Source: Nectonema munidae
Lineage: Eukaryota; Nematomorpha; Nectonematoida; Nectonematidae
Direction: 5' to 3'
DNA length: 64,000 nt
Assembly: GCA_030549495.1 (NCBI GenBank)
Contig: JAUIRK010000069.1
Location: 62,001 to 126,000, forward strand
Shown: positions 35,340-46,118 of the stretch, in pieces
Layout: each line of letters begins with the position of its first letter
Position numbering within the stretch: position 1 is the stretch's first letter
The notes under the pieces: model-generated
The model's input: the letters and a program-made list of their open reading frames with translations, nothing else
What the model was told of the DNA's origin: nothing
Database searches by the model: none
Made by a program: the position numbers and the translations under genes

Positions 35340-35890
35340 TACGAATACTTTCCTCTTCGTTTAAAAATTTGCATTGCACAGCATGCGTTCACTCCTTTCA
35401 ACGGCAACAAACGAAACTCCACGTGGAAGAATGTTCCAGTTTCAATGGTCAACTGCCATTACGGCTCGTTTCATCTAATCAAGCACTTCTAAAGAAGCAC
35501 CTTAATTCAAAATGCGATCTGGATGTTGAGCAAGTAAGGTTGATGAATGTTAATCCTCTTTATGCCAAGATCAAAAACTCTACACGTAATGAGATGTTCC
35601 TCTACCACATTTAGCTCCTTTTGAAGTCAGAGAAAATTCAAAAGAAGGGCCTTCACCTGACAAAGTTCAGCGAAATCCTTGTAAAACTCAGAAGAAACTA
35701 ACGAAAATGATAGTCAAATATGCTCACCAACTTGCGATCAAGAAAGTCTCCCAACGGGTCAGGAAAGCACCAGATAGGTTTACCTTTGAGGCAAATGTAG
35801 TAATTTCAAATTTCAATTGGATTGATCCACTTGTTGAAAATGGTTTTGTTTTACCTCCTTCTAATCCTACATATTTAATAAAATGATAAC
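35340..35890 (+). pseudogene. Unrecognised coding-like stretch with Cys/His spacing
   Basis: Two plus-strand frames look protein-like, with less A+T bias than the surroundings. The first (about 35355-35545) reads CTACVHSFQRQQTKLHVEEC, a C-x2-C...H-x4-C pattern like a C2HC zinc finger, then LLKKHLNSKCDLDVEQ. The second, in another frame (about 35600-35883), is basic (KKLTKMIVKYAHQLAIKK) and ends NPTYLIK with a stop. A strong donor-like CAA|GTAAGG at 35536 and an acceptor TTTAG at 35613 suggest an intron, but the phases do not join these two frames; the spliced alternative stops early. Either a decayed gene or repeat ORF, or an exon set I have parsed wrongly. Confidence 0.3.
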
Positions 35891-36029
35891 ATATAGAGTA
35901 TCTTTCTATATTGAACATACTTCATACTCAATAAAAGTTTAATTATATTAGTTTAATATTATTTTTTGATGTTTTTTAAAAATAGTAAAATCAAATTTAT
36001 CTTCTTTCCGTGTAAAGTTCATGATGTAG

Positions 36030-37565
36030 AATTATTACGCAGCTTCGTTAAAACTTGTGCAAAATGTAATGAATACAGTCACTATCATATAGATTGTAAA
36101 TCATCTAATTATATTTATAAATTTTATCGTCTTCACCATCAAATAAGTGAAATAAAAATGATGCTTTATTTTGTAAAAATTGTGCTGATAACAAACTTGA
36201 TTTAATCACTCTTGTAACTTTAAGAATTCCCATACTTTGCTTAAATTAAACTAACATCGAGATAACTTGAACAAAAGCTATCTCACTTCCATAGTCAATA
36301 ACCACCATTTGTAATTGACAAATTCAACAGTAGTGAATTCAACTGTATAAACAAGAACTATAAAAAATGTATTTGGACCGCAAAACAAACATTTTATCGC
36401 AATTTCATGGAAAAAAATCGATCTAATAGCAAATTGATTTGGAAAGAAATTAATTCTTTCATAGTTCAAAATAATGGAAGAAAAATCAAATCAAAAAAGA
36501 CAATGAATACATTGAAGAAAAATCATTACCGTTTATGTTTGACTCTTTTTTCAAGGAAAAAGTTCAAAATTTTGTTGATTCAACAAAATATAATAAATCC
36601 ATGTATGTTTGTTTTTAGAGAAATCTCATTGAATGATTATTTGATAAGTATTAATTCACTTAGAAACAGCAATTGCCAATATGTATTTGAGCATTCCATG
36701 CATTTTTCGTAAATGGAATAGTTAGTTCTTGGAACATTAACGAAGATTGTATTGGAGTATTCTTAGATCTTAAAAGTGCTTTTGATAATATATCGATTGA
36801 ATTATTAATAAATAAACGAATTTCATACAAATTAAGTGATATATCTGTTAGTTTGATTCGTTCATTTGTTCAAGTGAATAACATTAAATCAAATATAAGT
36901 AAAAACCTGAATATGGGTGTGCCACAAGGTTCAGTACTAGGACCACTTCTGTTTATTATATATTAGAATAATGTCTTAACAAATATTGAAAGTAAAAGCT
37001 TGAAATGTGCATATGCTGATGACATTTCCAATGTTCAAATTGAATTTTGAAAAGGTAGAAGAAAGTTTGCAAAATGTTGTAAACATATTGCATATAAATA
37101 ATCTTTTCGTTAATTTCGATAAGACAAAGTTGCTTTATTTTTCTTCAACTCTGCATAGCAATGATACTATATCAATCAATATCGGTGAAAACATCAAACT
37201 TTTCAACCTAGGTGAATTTTTTAGGAATAATTTTAGACGAGAAGCTAGTTAGAACTATTTTCAATCTCGGCTATAATACACATACAAATGAAAAATTTAT
37301 ATTAATGAATAGTTAAAAAATAGATGACATTTATTCTTTTCAACTATTAAAGTTTGCTTTTAAGGCTTTTTTAGAATTAGTTCCCTTATGCATATCAAAC
37401 TCATTTACTTTTTCTTACAATTACAACTGTCATAATCTAAGAAATCCACTTAAGTTACACATTGAAAGAGCAAAAAATCGTAAATGTAAGCAAGGAATCA
37501 CTTATAAAATCCCTTTGCGTTGGAACAGCTTCATTGAAATTATTTTGAAATATATAGATAATAAC
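36030..37565 (+). pseudogene. CR1/Jockey-like LINE remnant
   Basis: Plus-strand, heavily broken. In order: a CCHC knuckle from ORF1 (CAKCNEYSHYHIDC near 36048), then, with the endonuclease deleted, a reverse transcriptase with GVFLDLKSAFDNI (36753), GVPQGSVLGPLLFIIY (36918) and YADD (37012), and a C-terminal domain near 37320-37560 (IDDIYSFQLLKFAFKAF, NCHNLRNPLK). Stops and shifts follow most blocks. The jump from ORF1 directly to polymerase shows an internal deletion of roughly 1.5 kb against the minus-strand copy at 41334-44770. Confidence 0.75.
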
Positions 37566-37846
37566 TGAACCTTTATAAAAATATTAAAAGAAATAAAAGT
37601 TTACATTTTCTCAACTAAGTATTCCTCATGTAATCAACTAAACTGTTATATTTGCTCTTTGTCATCTAATTGCTATACAACACAACACCAGAAGTTACCC
37701 TTAGGATTCATATCCAGTACAAATTAGATAAGCTGCTAATCAACTCCTCTAATCTACTAATATGGGGACAAGTACACATAATATGCCTTTTTTAAAGGTA
37801 GTATATAATATAGACCTTAAGTTATAAGGTTAACTAGATAATGCCA

Positions 37847-37920
37847 AAATTTTGATTTTGATTGACAGTTTTGGACATGAAAGGGTCATTCAACTACTAT
37901 GAAAAAGGTATTAATAGATC
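37847..37920 (+). repeat. Short dispersed repeat (partner at 40456)
   Basis: TTTGATTTTGATTGACAGTT, then ACATGAAAGGGTCATTCAAC, is repeated at 40456-40530 as TTTGATTTTGATTGACAGTT, then ACATGAGAGGGTCATTTAAC. About 80% alike over 75 bp. It may be the 3' end of a LINE family, since the second copy adjoins a LINE fragment. Confidence 0.5.
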
Positions 37921-38285
37921 TAAACCTTAAAGATCACTTTAAGTAAAGTAGAGTAATTAGAGAAAAAAGTTAGTAAAAATGTTCCAAATTAAAATTTAGT
38001 TTTATTATTTTAAAAGTAATCCAACATTTTTCCTTGTCCCATATATTTTAGATCTCTGAAATCTAAGCAAACAAAAAAACAGTAAAAGAAAAAATTTTAA
38101 ATCCATAGGGCATTTTTAAGATTATTGGTGACTTTTAAATTTAAATGTCAAATTTAAACCCCTTTTTGGATTAAAAATTTTTTGATCTACCAAAATTATT
38201 AATTCTATGAAAAATTCAAACTAAAACAACTGTAATATGTTATTTATTGAATAAGGAAGTATATAAAATAAAAATTATATAAATA

Positions 38286-40136
38286 CAGTGGCGGATCCAG
38301 AAAATTTCTATGGGGGGTGGATAATTAAAATTATGGTTCAAATTTTTGGAGGTTCACAAATTTACTATATTATTTTTGGTTCAAAAATTCATTTTAAATG
38401 AACCCAAAGTTTTAACAACGCTCTCCGTTTGAGGAACATGAGGCCAGGTGTAAACAACAATAATTACCGATTAGACGATGGCTACCAATTCAATATTGAT
38501 AAACAGGGTCGGAGATTGACTTTTCCATGATTACTGGGCTCACAATATTTTTACTTTTATCGAGAATCTAAGAGCCGAATTTGAAGAATGATAATAAAAA
38601 AATAAAACTTTTCAAAAAATGCAATATTTTTAATGCGCAAATTGCAAAAGACAAACCAGCAAAGTATAACTGTAGGCCTTATACGTTATTTACGGTAAAG
38701 CTTGATATTGTTCGTCTGAACAAACGTGTACTGCAGATAGTAGGTTAGTTTAGGGTCAAAAAGTGTGGATGCCTGGATACGGCGTGGGTATCTAGAGAGA
38801 AACTGTTTACATATCTCCTCGGTCTTAGGTTGTATACCCATGCCATTCAAGGCGATTGCTGCAAGATCCGACAGTCGTTCTCAGTCACGTGTGTATCCTC
38901 TTAACACAGGAAAACAACTGTTCTGCTTCAGTGCTACCGATTGGAAGGACGGCTAGTATTTTGAGAAGTTCTCTCACATTTGGAAAGAACATTTCATCAA
39001 CATGGTTGGCCAGGAGAAATGTCTAAAAAATAATATAACGACAATATAAGGCGCATAGGGTGCGACGCTTTATCTCAGGGGGTACGAAGTACTACATTTA
39101 AATATAAGAAGTGTCTAAACTTTAGTTTTTAAGCAAATATAAATATATTAGAATGAAGTGAAAAATTAAATGCTTTCAAAGAAAAGTTACATCTCTGTCG
39201 TCGAACAGTTGAAAAAGGTAATCTTTTAAATTTTCCATCACTCGAAAAAATGACTGATGAAGATGAGTCCCTAATTCCTAGTGTTCGAGAAGAAATTGGT
39301 AACCATTTGGAAATATTATCCAAGTCATTTGGTGGATATTTTGAAGGGAAAAATCTAGAAGCCTTTGAAAAATGGAGAATAAATCCATATTCTTTTAATT
39401 TGGATTATAGGCCGAATGATGAAACGTTGAAAGATGATCTTATTGAATTGCGCACAAACTGTGTTTTTGAAAGGAAAACTTTGGAACAATATTGGTGCTC
39501 GGCAATGAGATGTTTGCAAGACTTTGTAAAAAAGCACAAAGTATGCTTATTCCATTTGTGACAACTTACTTGTGCGAGTCCGGCATTAGTACCCTTTTGT
39601 CAATAAAGACTAAATCTAGAAATCTCTTGAGTGCACAATCAGCGAATTGCTATCAGTAGCAAAGTACCACGTTTTGAAAAACTCATATGCAAAAAACAGG
39701 AGCAAAATAGTCATTAAATTTGAGGTGGACCTTGTATAAAATTATTTGCTTTTTAAAAGAGAATAAAAAATTGAACTATTTTTTAAAATGGAAGTTGTTT
39801 GGATGCAGATTGTTTCATTTTATTTCCATATATTTCATTTTTGTTAATATAGTACCTCATAAAAAATGATTATGCAAATTTTTGTCGTTTTTATATTTCA
39901 ACTTTTCTTTTAAATAAATTTGTAAATTTTCATTACATAAACTGTAAGGGGTGCAAAAAAAAATTAAATTTTTTTAGGGGTACGGAGCGTCAAAAAGGTT
40001 AGGAACCACTGGTCTAGATAGATATCTTTTCAAGTATTTGACTATATGATATAGAAATTGCAATAAAAATAACTTCAATACAGGTAAAGAGGGTGGGTGG
40101 CTAGCTACCCAATCCACCCCCCTGTATCCGCCCTTG
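38286..40136 (-). mobile_element. hAT element, outer, interrupted by a second hAT
   Basis: The left end CAGTGGCGGATCCAG with a following GGGGGGTGGAT and the right end (reverse complement) CAAGGGCGGATACAGGGGGG match as inverted termini. No 8-bp duplication is clear. Inside, 38760-38990 on the minus strand reads NHVDEMFFPNVRELLKILAV, then LPIGSTEAEQLFSCVKRIHT, the C-terminal dimerisation block of ZMYM1/KIAA1586-like hAT transposases. Most of the transposase is missing and the right half is occupied by another hAT copy (about 39130-40011). Confidence 0.6.
39130..40011 (+). pseudogene. hAT transposase remnant (SCAND3/ZBED5-like), nested
   Basis: Plus-strand frame 39250-39561 (103 residues) carries KSFGGYFEGKNLEAFEKWRI and FERKTLEQYWCSAMRCLQDF. 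After a frameshift at about 39540 the line continues LIPFVTTYLCESGIS and LSIKTKSRN, the hAT dimerisation motif, like the copy at 8477. The right terminus is at 39996-40011 (GTTAGGAACCACTG), the same class of end as the MITE at 12245. The left terminus is not visible, so the copy is 5'-truncated. Confidence 0.7.
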
Positions 40137-40499
40137 AAATATGTTCAGACGTAAACCACAAATTTTAGTGAGACTATCAGAAATTTTTACACACTAAATT
40201 ATGAAAACTGATACGAGAAATGAAATCAGCATCGTCGATCTTAAGCAATTTTATCATCAATCAAAATTTGATTGACATTTGTTATAAGGTTGCCATATTT
40301 ATTGGAAAAATATGCATGAATGGGTTGGTTGGTTAAATGAGGCTCATGCATGAATATATATATATGATTATAAATTTTTAAGAATGTATCTAATATAAAC
40401 ACTATGTTATAAGTTATTGATATTATAATATAAAAATTTAGTTGAAAAAAAATGTACATTTGATTTTGATTGACAGTTTTTAACATGAGAGGGTCATTT

Positions 40500-40910
40500 A
40501 ACTATCTTAAAAATAGTATCAAAAGATGTATTGCAGGAAAAGTCACAAAGTTTGAAGGCATATAATTTAACCAATTTTCTACAATAGAAGTTTTAGATAA
40601 AGGAAGGTATTCAACATATATCATTGGTAAATAGAAGATAGGAAAAATATCTTTTGTATGGAATATTTCTTTGATGGCAATGCTCAAAAGAATGAGTGCC
40701 AGAATAGACCCCCGTGTAACTCCCTTTTTGATTGGTAGTATGTCAGAGAGTGTATTATTTAGTTTGAAGCTTTAGAATCTATTTATCAAATAAGAAAAGA
40801 AGAAATTCAAAGAATTTTTACTGAGATTTCAGTTGAAATTCTTGATAAGAGAACAGTGGCCAAAAGCCGTTGAAAGTTCAAAGAAAAAATGAACTCCTTT
40901 TTTCCCAAAA
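40500..40910 (-). pseudogene. Degraded LINE reverse transcriptase fragment
   Basis: In reverse complement: FFFELSTAFGHCSLI (cf. FLDLSKAFDTVNH), then KKGVTRGSILALILLSIAI (cf. GVPQGSILGPLLFLIYI), followed by a 61-residue open stretch at 40502-40687. Spacing between the two blocks fits a LINE polymerase. Catalytic residues are lost. Confidence 0.5.
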
Positions 40911-41333
40911 TTTCAGTCATTTTCCCAATCAAGCATGAATAATATGCCCTTGTGGAATGAGCTTCTTTAAATCCTTTCACTAATTTAAATAATTGAAGTT
41001 ATATAATTTATTTAATTTATTTTAAAGTACAGTAAAAAAACAAGTTCCATATCAAATGAAATAATATATTCATTTTTTTGTGAAACTGAGATGGACATGT
41101 GGAATCTTTTAACAAACGAAGGATTGAACGACACATTAGGTGAGAGGTTGAATGAACACGAGCAAGCATCAGGAGTTCAAAGAAGCAATAAGCCATCGAG
41201 ATAAACGTCCAGTTCTCGCATTCGGAAGCCAGTATAAAGCAGGATTCAAGAATAACTTTCTTTATCGAAAGAGTAAAAAAAAGAAAAAAATGGAAAAGAA
41301 AGAGAAAAAAAAGAATGCAAGCAGAAGTAAAGA
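40911..41333. other. No supported gene
   Basis: Includes an A-rich, Lys-coding stretch at 41270-41335 that is probably the pyrimidine-rich 3' end of the minus-strand LINE rather than a gene. Confidence 0.4.
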
Positions 41334-42320
41334 TTAAAAATTGATTATTGCTTTTTTAACAGCGTTTTTAAATCTAAAGGGGTTAGAGAAATCGAGATCA
41401 CTATAAAATCTATTTATATTGTGATAGATACCATAAATTATTTTCTTAAAGCAGCTGTTATTGTCAAAAGTCTGAAAATGAAGAAGATGATTGGATCTAG
41501 TGAAGTGGGAATGAATACTATTGTTATATGAAAAGATATCAGAAAAATAGTGATTTTTGAATGATAGTTTATAATAAAGCATCCATAAAAGATAGGTGTT
41601 AATTTCGTATATATTGAAGAACGTAATTAAGTTTTTTTCATTATTGTTGTTGGTGAATTTTATACACTTTGTTTGTACTCGTAGTAGTTTATTTATATAT
41701 GTGAAATTACTTGTGCACCAAAAGATATTGCAATATATTAAATGAGGGTGAACGTAAGAATAGTATAGAGTAGTCCTGGTTTTAGAAGTTAGAAAATGCC
41801 GTAATCTAAAGAAAGTTCCATAAAGACGTGAGATTTTAGTAATCAAGTTTTTTATGTGGTAGGTCCATGAGAGATTCGAGGAAAGTGAAAGTCCGAGATA
41901 GGTATAATGTTCAACACGCTCTAATTTATAATTATTAATAGTTATTTCATGAGAATCATTTCTATTAAATTTGGAAAAGACAACATATTTACATTTACTC
42001 AAGTTCAAGAGATTGTTATCACACCAAGTATGGACTAATCCAAGTACATTATTGATCTGATTATCATACTTCAAATTACTAAATAGGTTAAAATGTAAAC
42101 AAATATCATCTGCATATAAAATGGGTGAACAGTGGTCCAAAAGATATATAGGTAAGTCATTAATATATAATAAAAACAGGAAAGGACCTAGTATGGAGCC
42201 TTGGGGAACTCCAGTTTGGATGGGCCTGGATGCGGACTTAAAATTATCTTTGTAAATGTAAAAACTCCGAGATTCAAGATAGCTTTTAAACCAAAGGAAA
42301 ATTTTTGATCTGAAACCCAT
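41334..42320 (-). CDS. LINE ORF2, reverse transcriptase part
   Basis: 328-residue open frame from an internal Met; the true frame extends upstream to about 42499 without a stop (IFNHQFAFLKCKSTETAIL, FLDLSKAFDTINH). It holds the palm motifs TGVPQGSILGPFLFLLYIND and YADDICLHF, then CDNNLLNLSKCKYVVFS and YTYLGLSLSSNLSW (thumb), then the C-terminal domain. It would copy the element's RNA at a nicked target. It is cut from the endonuclease half by a one-base shift, so no functional ORF2 is made without correction. Confidence 0.85.
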   Translation of the reverse strand: MGFRSKIFLWFKSYLESRSFYIYKDNFKSASRPIQTGVPQGSILGPFLFLLYINDLPIYLLDHCSPILYADDICLHFNLFSNLKYDNQINNVLGLVHTWCDNNLLNLSKCKYVVFSKFNRNDSHEITINNYKLERVEHYTYLGLSLSSNLSWTYHIKNLITKISRLYGTFFRLRHFLTSKTRTTLYYSYVHPHLIYCNIFWCTSNFTYINKLLRVQTKCIKFTNNNNEKNLITFFNIYEINTYLLWMLYYKLSFKNHYFSDIFSYNNSIHSHFTRSNHLLHFQTFDNNSCFKKIIYGIYHNINRFYSDLDFSNPFRFKNAVKKAIINF

Positions 42321-42499
42321 CCTGTAAAGTTTGTGAAGGAGAATTTTATGGTTAATAGTATCAAAGGCTTTAGAAAGGTCGAGAAAAACGCAAAGCGAAG
42401 ATCTCGGACTATAGAAAGAATTACAGATTCTATTAAGAAGTGTTAAAATGGCGGTTTCAGTAGATTTACATTTAAGGAAAGCAAATTGATGGTTGAAGA

Positions 42500-44185
42500 T
42501 TAGTTTATATTTGTTGACAAATTCTGAAGTCTTGTGAGGACCATCCGTTCGAGGATTTTTGAAAAATTAGAGAGAATAGATATGGGTCGATAATTAGTAA
42601 TAGATGAGTAAGGTTTGTTTGATTTTAATATTGGAATGACTTGGGCATGTATTAAATGGGCCAGAAAAATGCCAGAGAGATAACTTAGATTGAAGAGGTG
42701 AAGAAGGGGAGGGATGAGCAAAGGAAGTACATTTATGATCAAGCGAAGACTGATTTCGTCGTCGCCCTTAGTTTTGAGATTTTTTAGAGACTTGATCGCA
42801 ATTATTATATCATTGGTATCAAAAGTATCTGAATAAAACGAAAACTGGTTAAAAGGGATAATTTTATCACAAAAATTAAAACATTGAGAATTGGCTACGA
42901 TTTCCGGAAATGAAAAGGCTTGAAGAAACTCATCGTGGGTGAAAGGAGCGACTGCAGATTGTTTTGGTTTGAAGAGGTTATTTAAAGTCTTCCAGATATT
43001 TTTAGTGTCAGTGAGCTTTTCTGAGTAATATTTGCTCTTAGCAAGTCTAATTCGTGACTTATAATAAGATAAGAAGGATCTATAAGCATTTAAATTATAT
43101 GTATTAGGAGATTGCTTGTTCTTTTTGAAGAGATATTCCTTTCGCTTTTTATAGGCAAGAAGATTACCTTTAAACCATGGATTGGTATTTATAACGTTAT
43201 TATATGCAACTAAAGGAAAGCTCAATTCAAAATTATTTTTAAAAATATGATAGAAGGTATCAAATGCAGAATTAACATCAATGCTTACAAAAACATTCGT
43301 AAAATCAGCATTCTGTAATTTTTCATAAAAAACTTTATAGTTGAAGTTAGAAAAATTTCTTCGATAATAAATGTGCTTGGTGGAAAGAGTCTTCTCAAAA
43401 AAGTTTTCTATTGAGACTAAGCTACCATAGTGGTCAGATATGTCTACTATTACATTGGTGGTCGAGAGAGGACAGTTGAAGTTGATAAATACATTATCTA
43501 TAAGTGACCCCGAAGAATGACTCATTTTTGTGATAATCGGTGCGAAACCAAGTTGTAAAAAGATACTAAAGAGCTCTTCACAAAATTTATCCTCATTGAT
43601 TTTCAAAAAATTTACATTGAAGTCTCCACATATAATAGATTTTGAATTAAGAAGATACGTAGGTAATTCTTCTAACCACAGGAGAAAGCTTCTCAAATCT
43701 GAGGAAGGGGGACGATAGAAAACACTTATGTAAAAGTGAGAATTTGAAATAAGTAATTTTAAAACCAGAAAGTCGCAAATATTATCACCATAGGTGAATG
43801 CTTCGGAAAAGGACAGTTTGAAACACGACTTAAAAAAGATTCCCACTCCACCTCCTCTTTTTTCTCTACAGAAAAATTTATATTTAAACCCGGGTATATC
43901 AAACAACAGCTCATTTGAAGGTTGCCATATTTCAGTTAAAACTATTAAGTCAAGGCATGATAGGTAAGGAGATAATAAAAGTATTAATTGATCGAAATTA
44001 CAACTTAGATTACGAATATTGATATAAAAAAAACTGAGAGTTTCAGGACAATTAGAAGAAAACACAATTTCATCAGGGAAGAGTAATGAGGTTTTGGGAT
44101 ACGGTAAATGACATGATTTTAGTATTTTTAGTTGGTATAGATCATCTATATTACTCTGAAATTTCAAGTTATTTCTTTTAATCAT
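42500..44185 (-). CDS. LINE ORF2, endonuclease and start of polymerase
   Basis: 561-residue open frame. It begins MIKRNNLKFQSNIDDLYQLK and carries all the usual blocks of the APE-like endonuclease (N-I-R-N-L near residue 56, E in LTEIW, GDFN, SDH), which nicks target DNA. The linker NPWFKGNLLAYKKRKEYLFK and KSKYYSEKL is standard for CR1/Jockey elements. The polymerase begins KSLKNLKTKGDDEISLRLI and the frame stops at LQNLSTNIN, where the shift lies. Confidence 0.88.
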   Translation of the reverse strand: MIKRNNLKFQSNIDDLYQLKILKSCHLPYPKTSLLFPDEIVFSSNCPETLSFFYINIRNLSCNFDQLILLLSPYLSCLDLIVLTEIWQPSNELLFDIPGFKYKFFCREKRGGGVGIFFKSCFKLSFSEAFTYGDNICDFLVLKLLISNSHFYISVFYRPPSSDLRSFLLWLEELPTYLLNSKSIICGDFNVNFLKINEDKFCEELFSIFLQLGFAPIITKMSHSSGSLIDNVFINFNCPLSTTNVIVDISDHYGSLVSIENFFEKTLSTKHIYYRRNFSNFNYKVFYEKLQNADFTNVFVSIDVNSAFDTFYHIFKNNFELSFPLVAYNNVINTNPWFKGNLLAYKKRKEYLFKKNKQSPNTYNLNAYRSFLSYYKSRIRLAKSKYYSEKLTDTKNIWKTLNNLFKPKQSAVAPFTHDEFLQAFSFPEIVANSQCFNFCDKIIPFNQFSFYSDTFDTNDIIIAIKSLKNLKTKGDDEISLRLIINVLPLLIPPLLHLFNLSYLSGIFLAHLIHAQVIPILKSNKPYSSITNYRPISILSNFSKILERMVLTRLQNLSTNIN

Positions 44186-44779
44186 AAGCTTATGTAATAA
44201 TTAAGTGCATCTTGATTTAAACAATTAAGTTTATCTCTTAAATCCATTAAATACGAACACTTGATAGAATTGGCTGCATGGTTATGATCAAGTTTTTTAT
44301 CGGCGCAATTGCGACAGAAATATTTACTTGCATCACTGAGTTCACAGTCACTAGATTTATGAGACTTACCACAAAATCTACATGTGTGAACCAGAGCATT
44401 ACAATCGTCTGCTAGATGTCCATGTTTCTGGCATTATATAGAACTTATAGTTATATAAGTATTAAACTTTTTAAGAATAAATGTTTTAAATATTTTCGAC
44501 ATGGTTCGAATAATAGAGATGGTTCTATAGTTTTCAATTAAACCTTTTTTTTGTATCTTTATGTAGTTTTAAGATATCTGGGAATTTTGTAAAACATAGA
44601 TTAATTCCATAGGATAAAGGACCACTTATATTTTATGTGTTTTATATCATTCATTGTTATACCGTAAATATCTTTAGCATTGTTTTTTTTGACAAAAGAA
44701 ACCAAATTTACCCTATTATTAACAAGAATTAGCTGCATTAAATCGTCTAAAAATTCGTTACTATAAAAAATTTAGATAA

Positions 44780-46118
44780 AACCCTTCATTTCATAATAAA
44801 TTTCGTTATAAAAATGTTGTGAAAAATTACAAAATTAAAGTTAATCATACAAAATCGCAGTATTACTGTTCAAAGCTATCTACATTTGATCATAAATCAC
44901 TATGGCCTGTCTTGAACACATTGATGAAAAATAAAGCAACTGCTCCCAATATTGATTTGGATATTCAAGGTTTCATAGATATCTTTTCTTTAGAACCAGA
45001 CGAATCGAACCTCGAAAGTTCTTTTATTTACCTTGAGTCTTTTTTACCGTCTCAATTATCTTCTTTTTACTTTAGTAAAATCACAATTGATGATATAAAT
45101 ATAGCTGTGAGCAGTTTGAATAACAAGAAATCTTCGGGCCTAGATGAAATAAACTTGAAATTACTTATATATATTTTGCCTATCATCCGTAATATTCTTG
45201 TTCATATATTCAATTCTTCTATACAACAAGGTATTTTTCCAGACAAACTAAAAATTGCAAAAGTTCTGCCAATTCTGAAACCTAATAAACAGCCTACCAT
45301 ATTCAGCTCGTATAGACCTATTTCTTTGTTATCAAGCTTTGCTAAAATTTTTGAGAAAGTTATTTTTACGAAATTGAGTAACTATCTTAACAAAATAAAT
45401 TTCTTCTATAAACATCAATTTGGTTTTCGGCCTAATAAATCAACCACGGATGCCCTATCAGAACTATCATTATCTGTAGCAACAGCTTATGAACAAAAAG
45501 CTAAATTGTTATGTTTCTTCTTAGACTTTTCTAAGGCGTTCGATACTGTGAATCACCATATCTTACTATATAAAATTAGAAAGTTGAGCATCAGAGGCTG
45601 TTTTTATGATTTGATCCAGGACTATTTATCTTTTAGAAAATTTTTTATATTTTTCAATAATTTTTATTCTGACGGCTATTATTCTAAGTCTGGTGTTCCT
45701 CAAGGATCAATCTTAGGTCCGTTATTGTTTTTAATTTACATAAATGACATACACAAGTGTTTAGACAATCATAGCAAACTTAACATGTATGCAGATGATT
45801 TAACTCTAATGTTTAATACAAAAAATTCTGATCATCATGCCATTCAAGCTTCACTTAAAAACATTACTAATTGGTGTGATTTTAATAAAATAAAAATTAA
45901 TCATGAGAAAAGTAACTTTATAATATTTTCCAAAAGACCAGTAAGCTCTACCCCATCTTTTTATTTGAATAATGTTAGCATCAAAAGAGTTAGCCGAATA
46001 AAATTTCTTGGAGTAACACTAGAAGAAAATTTTTCCTTTTCCACTCATATTAATAATATTTGCATAAAAATCTCTAGAATTTTAGGTGGCCTGAAAAAAT
46101 TGCAAACTTACTTACCTA
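44780..46118 (+). pseudogene. LINE A, 5' part (5'-truncated)
   Basis: 440-residue open frame (44819-46141) starting in the linker before the polymerase (NHTKSQYYCSKL). It includes a full reverse transcriptase: SSGLDEINLKLL, SYRPISLLSSFAKIFEKV, HQFGFRPNKSTTDALS, FLDFSKAFDTVNHHILLY, SGVPQGSILGPLLFLIYIND and YADDLTLMF (45788). The thumb reads KFLGVTLEENFSFSTHI. Its frame is interrupted by LINE B at about 46118 and resumes at 47758. The element lies head to head with the minus-strand LINE; the border is near 44780. Confidence 0.85.

Larger units (their letters stand above)
41334..44770 (-). mobile_element. CR1/Jockey-like LINE, nearly full length
   Basis: Minus strand. The first part (44219-44770, broken) is the end of ORF1: an open stretch around NEFLDDLMQLILVNNRVNL, then zinc knuckles CQKHGHLADDC, CRFCGKSHKSSDC and CRNCADKKLDH, which bind RNA in this family. 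ORF2 follows from 44185. Residues 50-270 form an APE-type endonuclease (NIRNL, LTEIW, YRPPSSD, CGDFNVNF, SDHYGSL); a reverse transcriptase starts near residue 480 (YRPISILSNFSKILERM). A single-base frameshift near 42500 moves the frame, which continues to 41334 with FLDLSKAFDTINH, GVPQGSILGPFLFLLYIND and YADD. A family-typical C-terminal domain ends the ORF. Confidence 0.88.

Noticed and set aside
41152-41337. Lys-rich 61-residue plus-strand frame as a small nuclear protein
   Set aside because: The Lys run is encoded by an A-rich tract that is the complement of the LINE's pyrimidine-rich 3' end.
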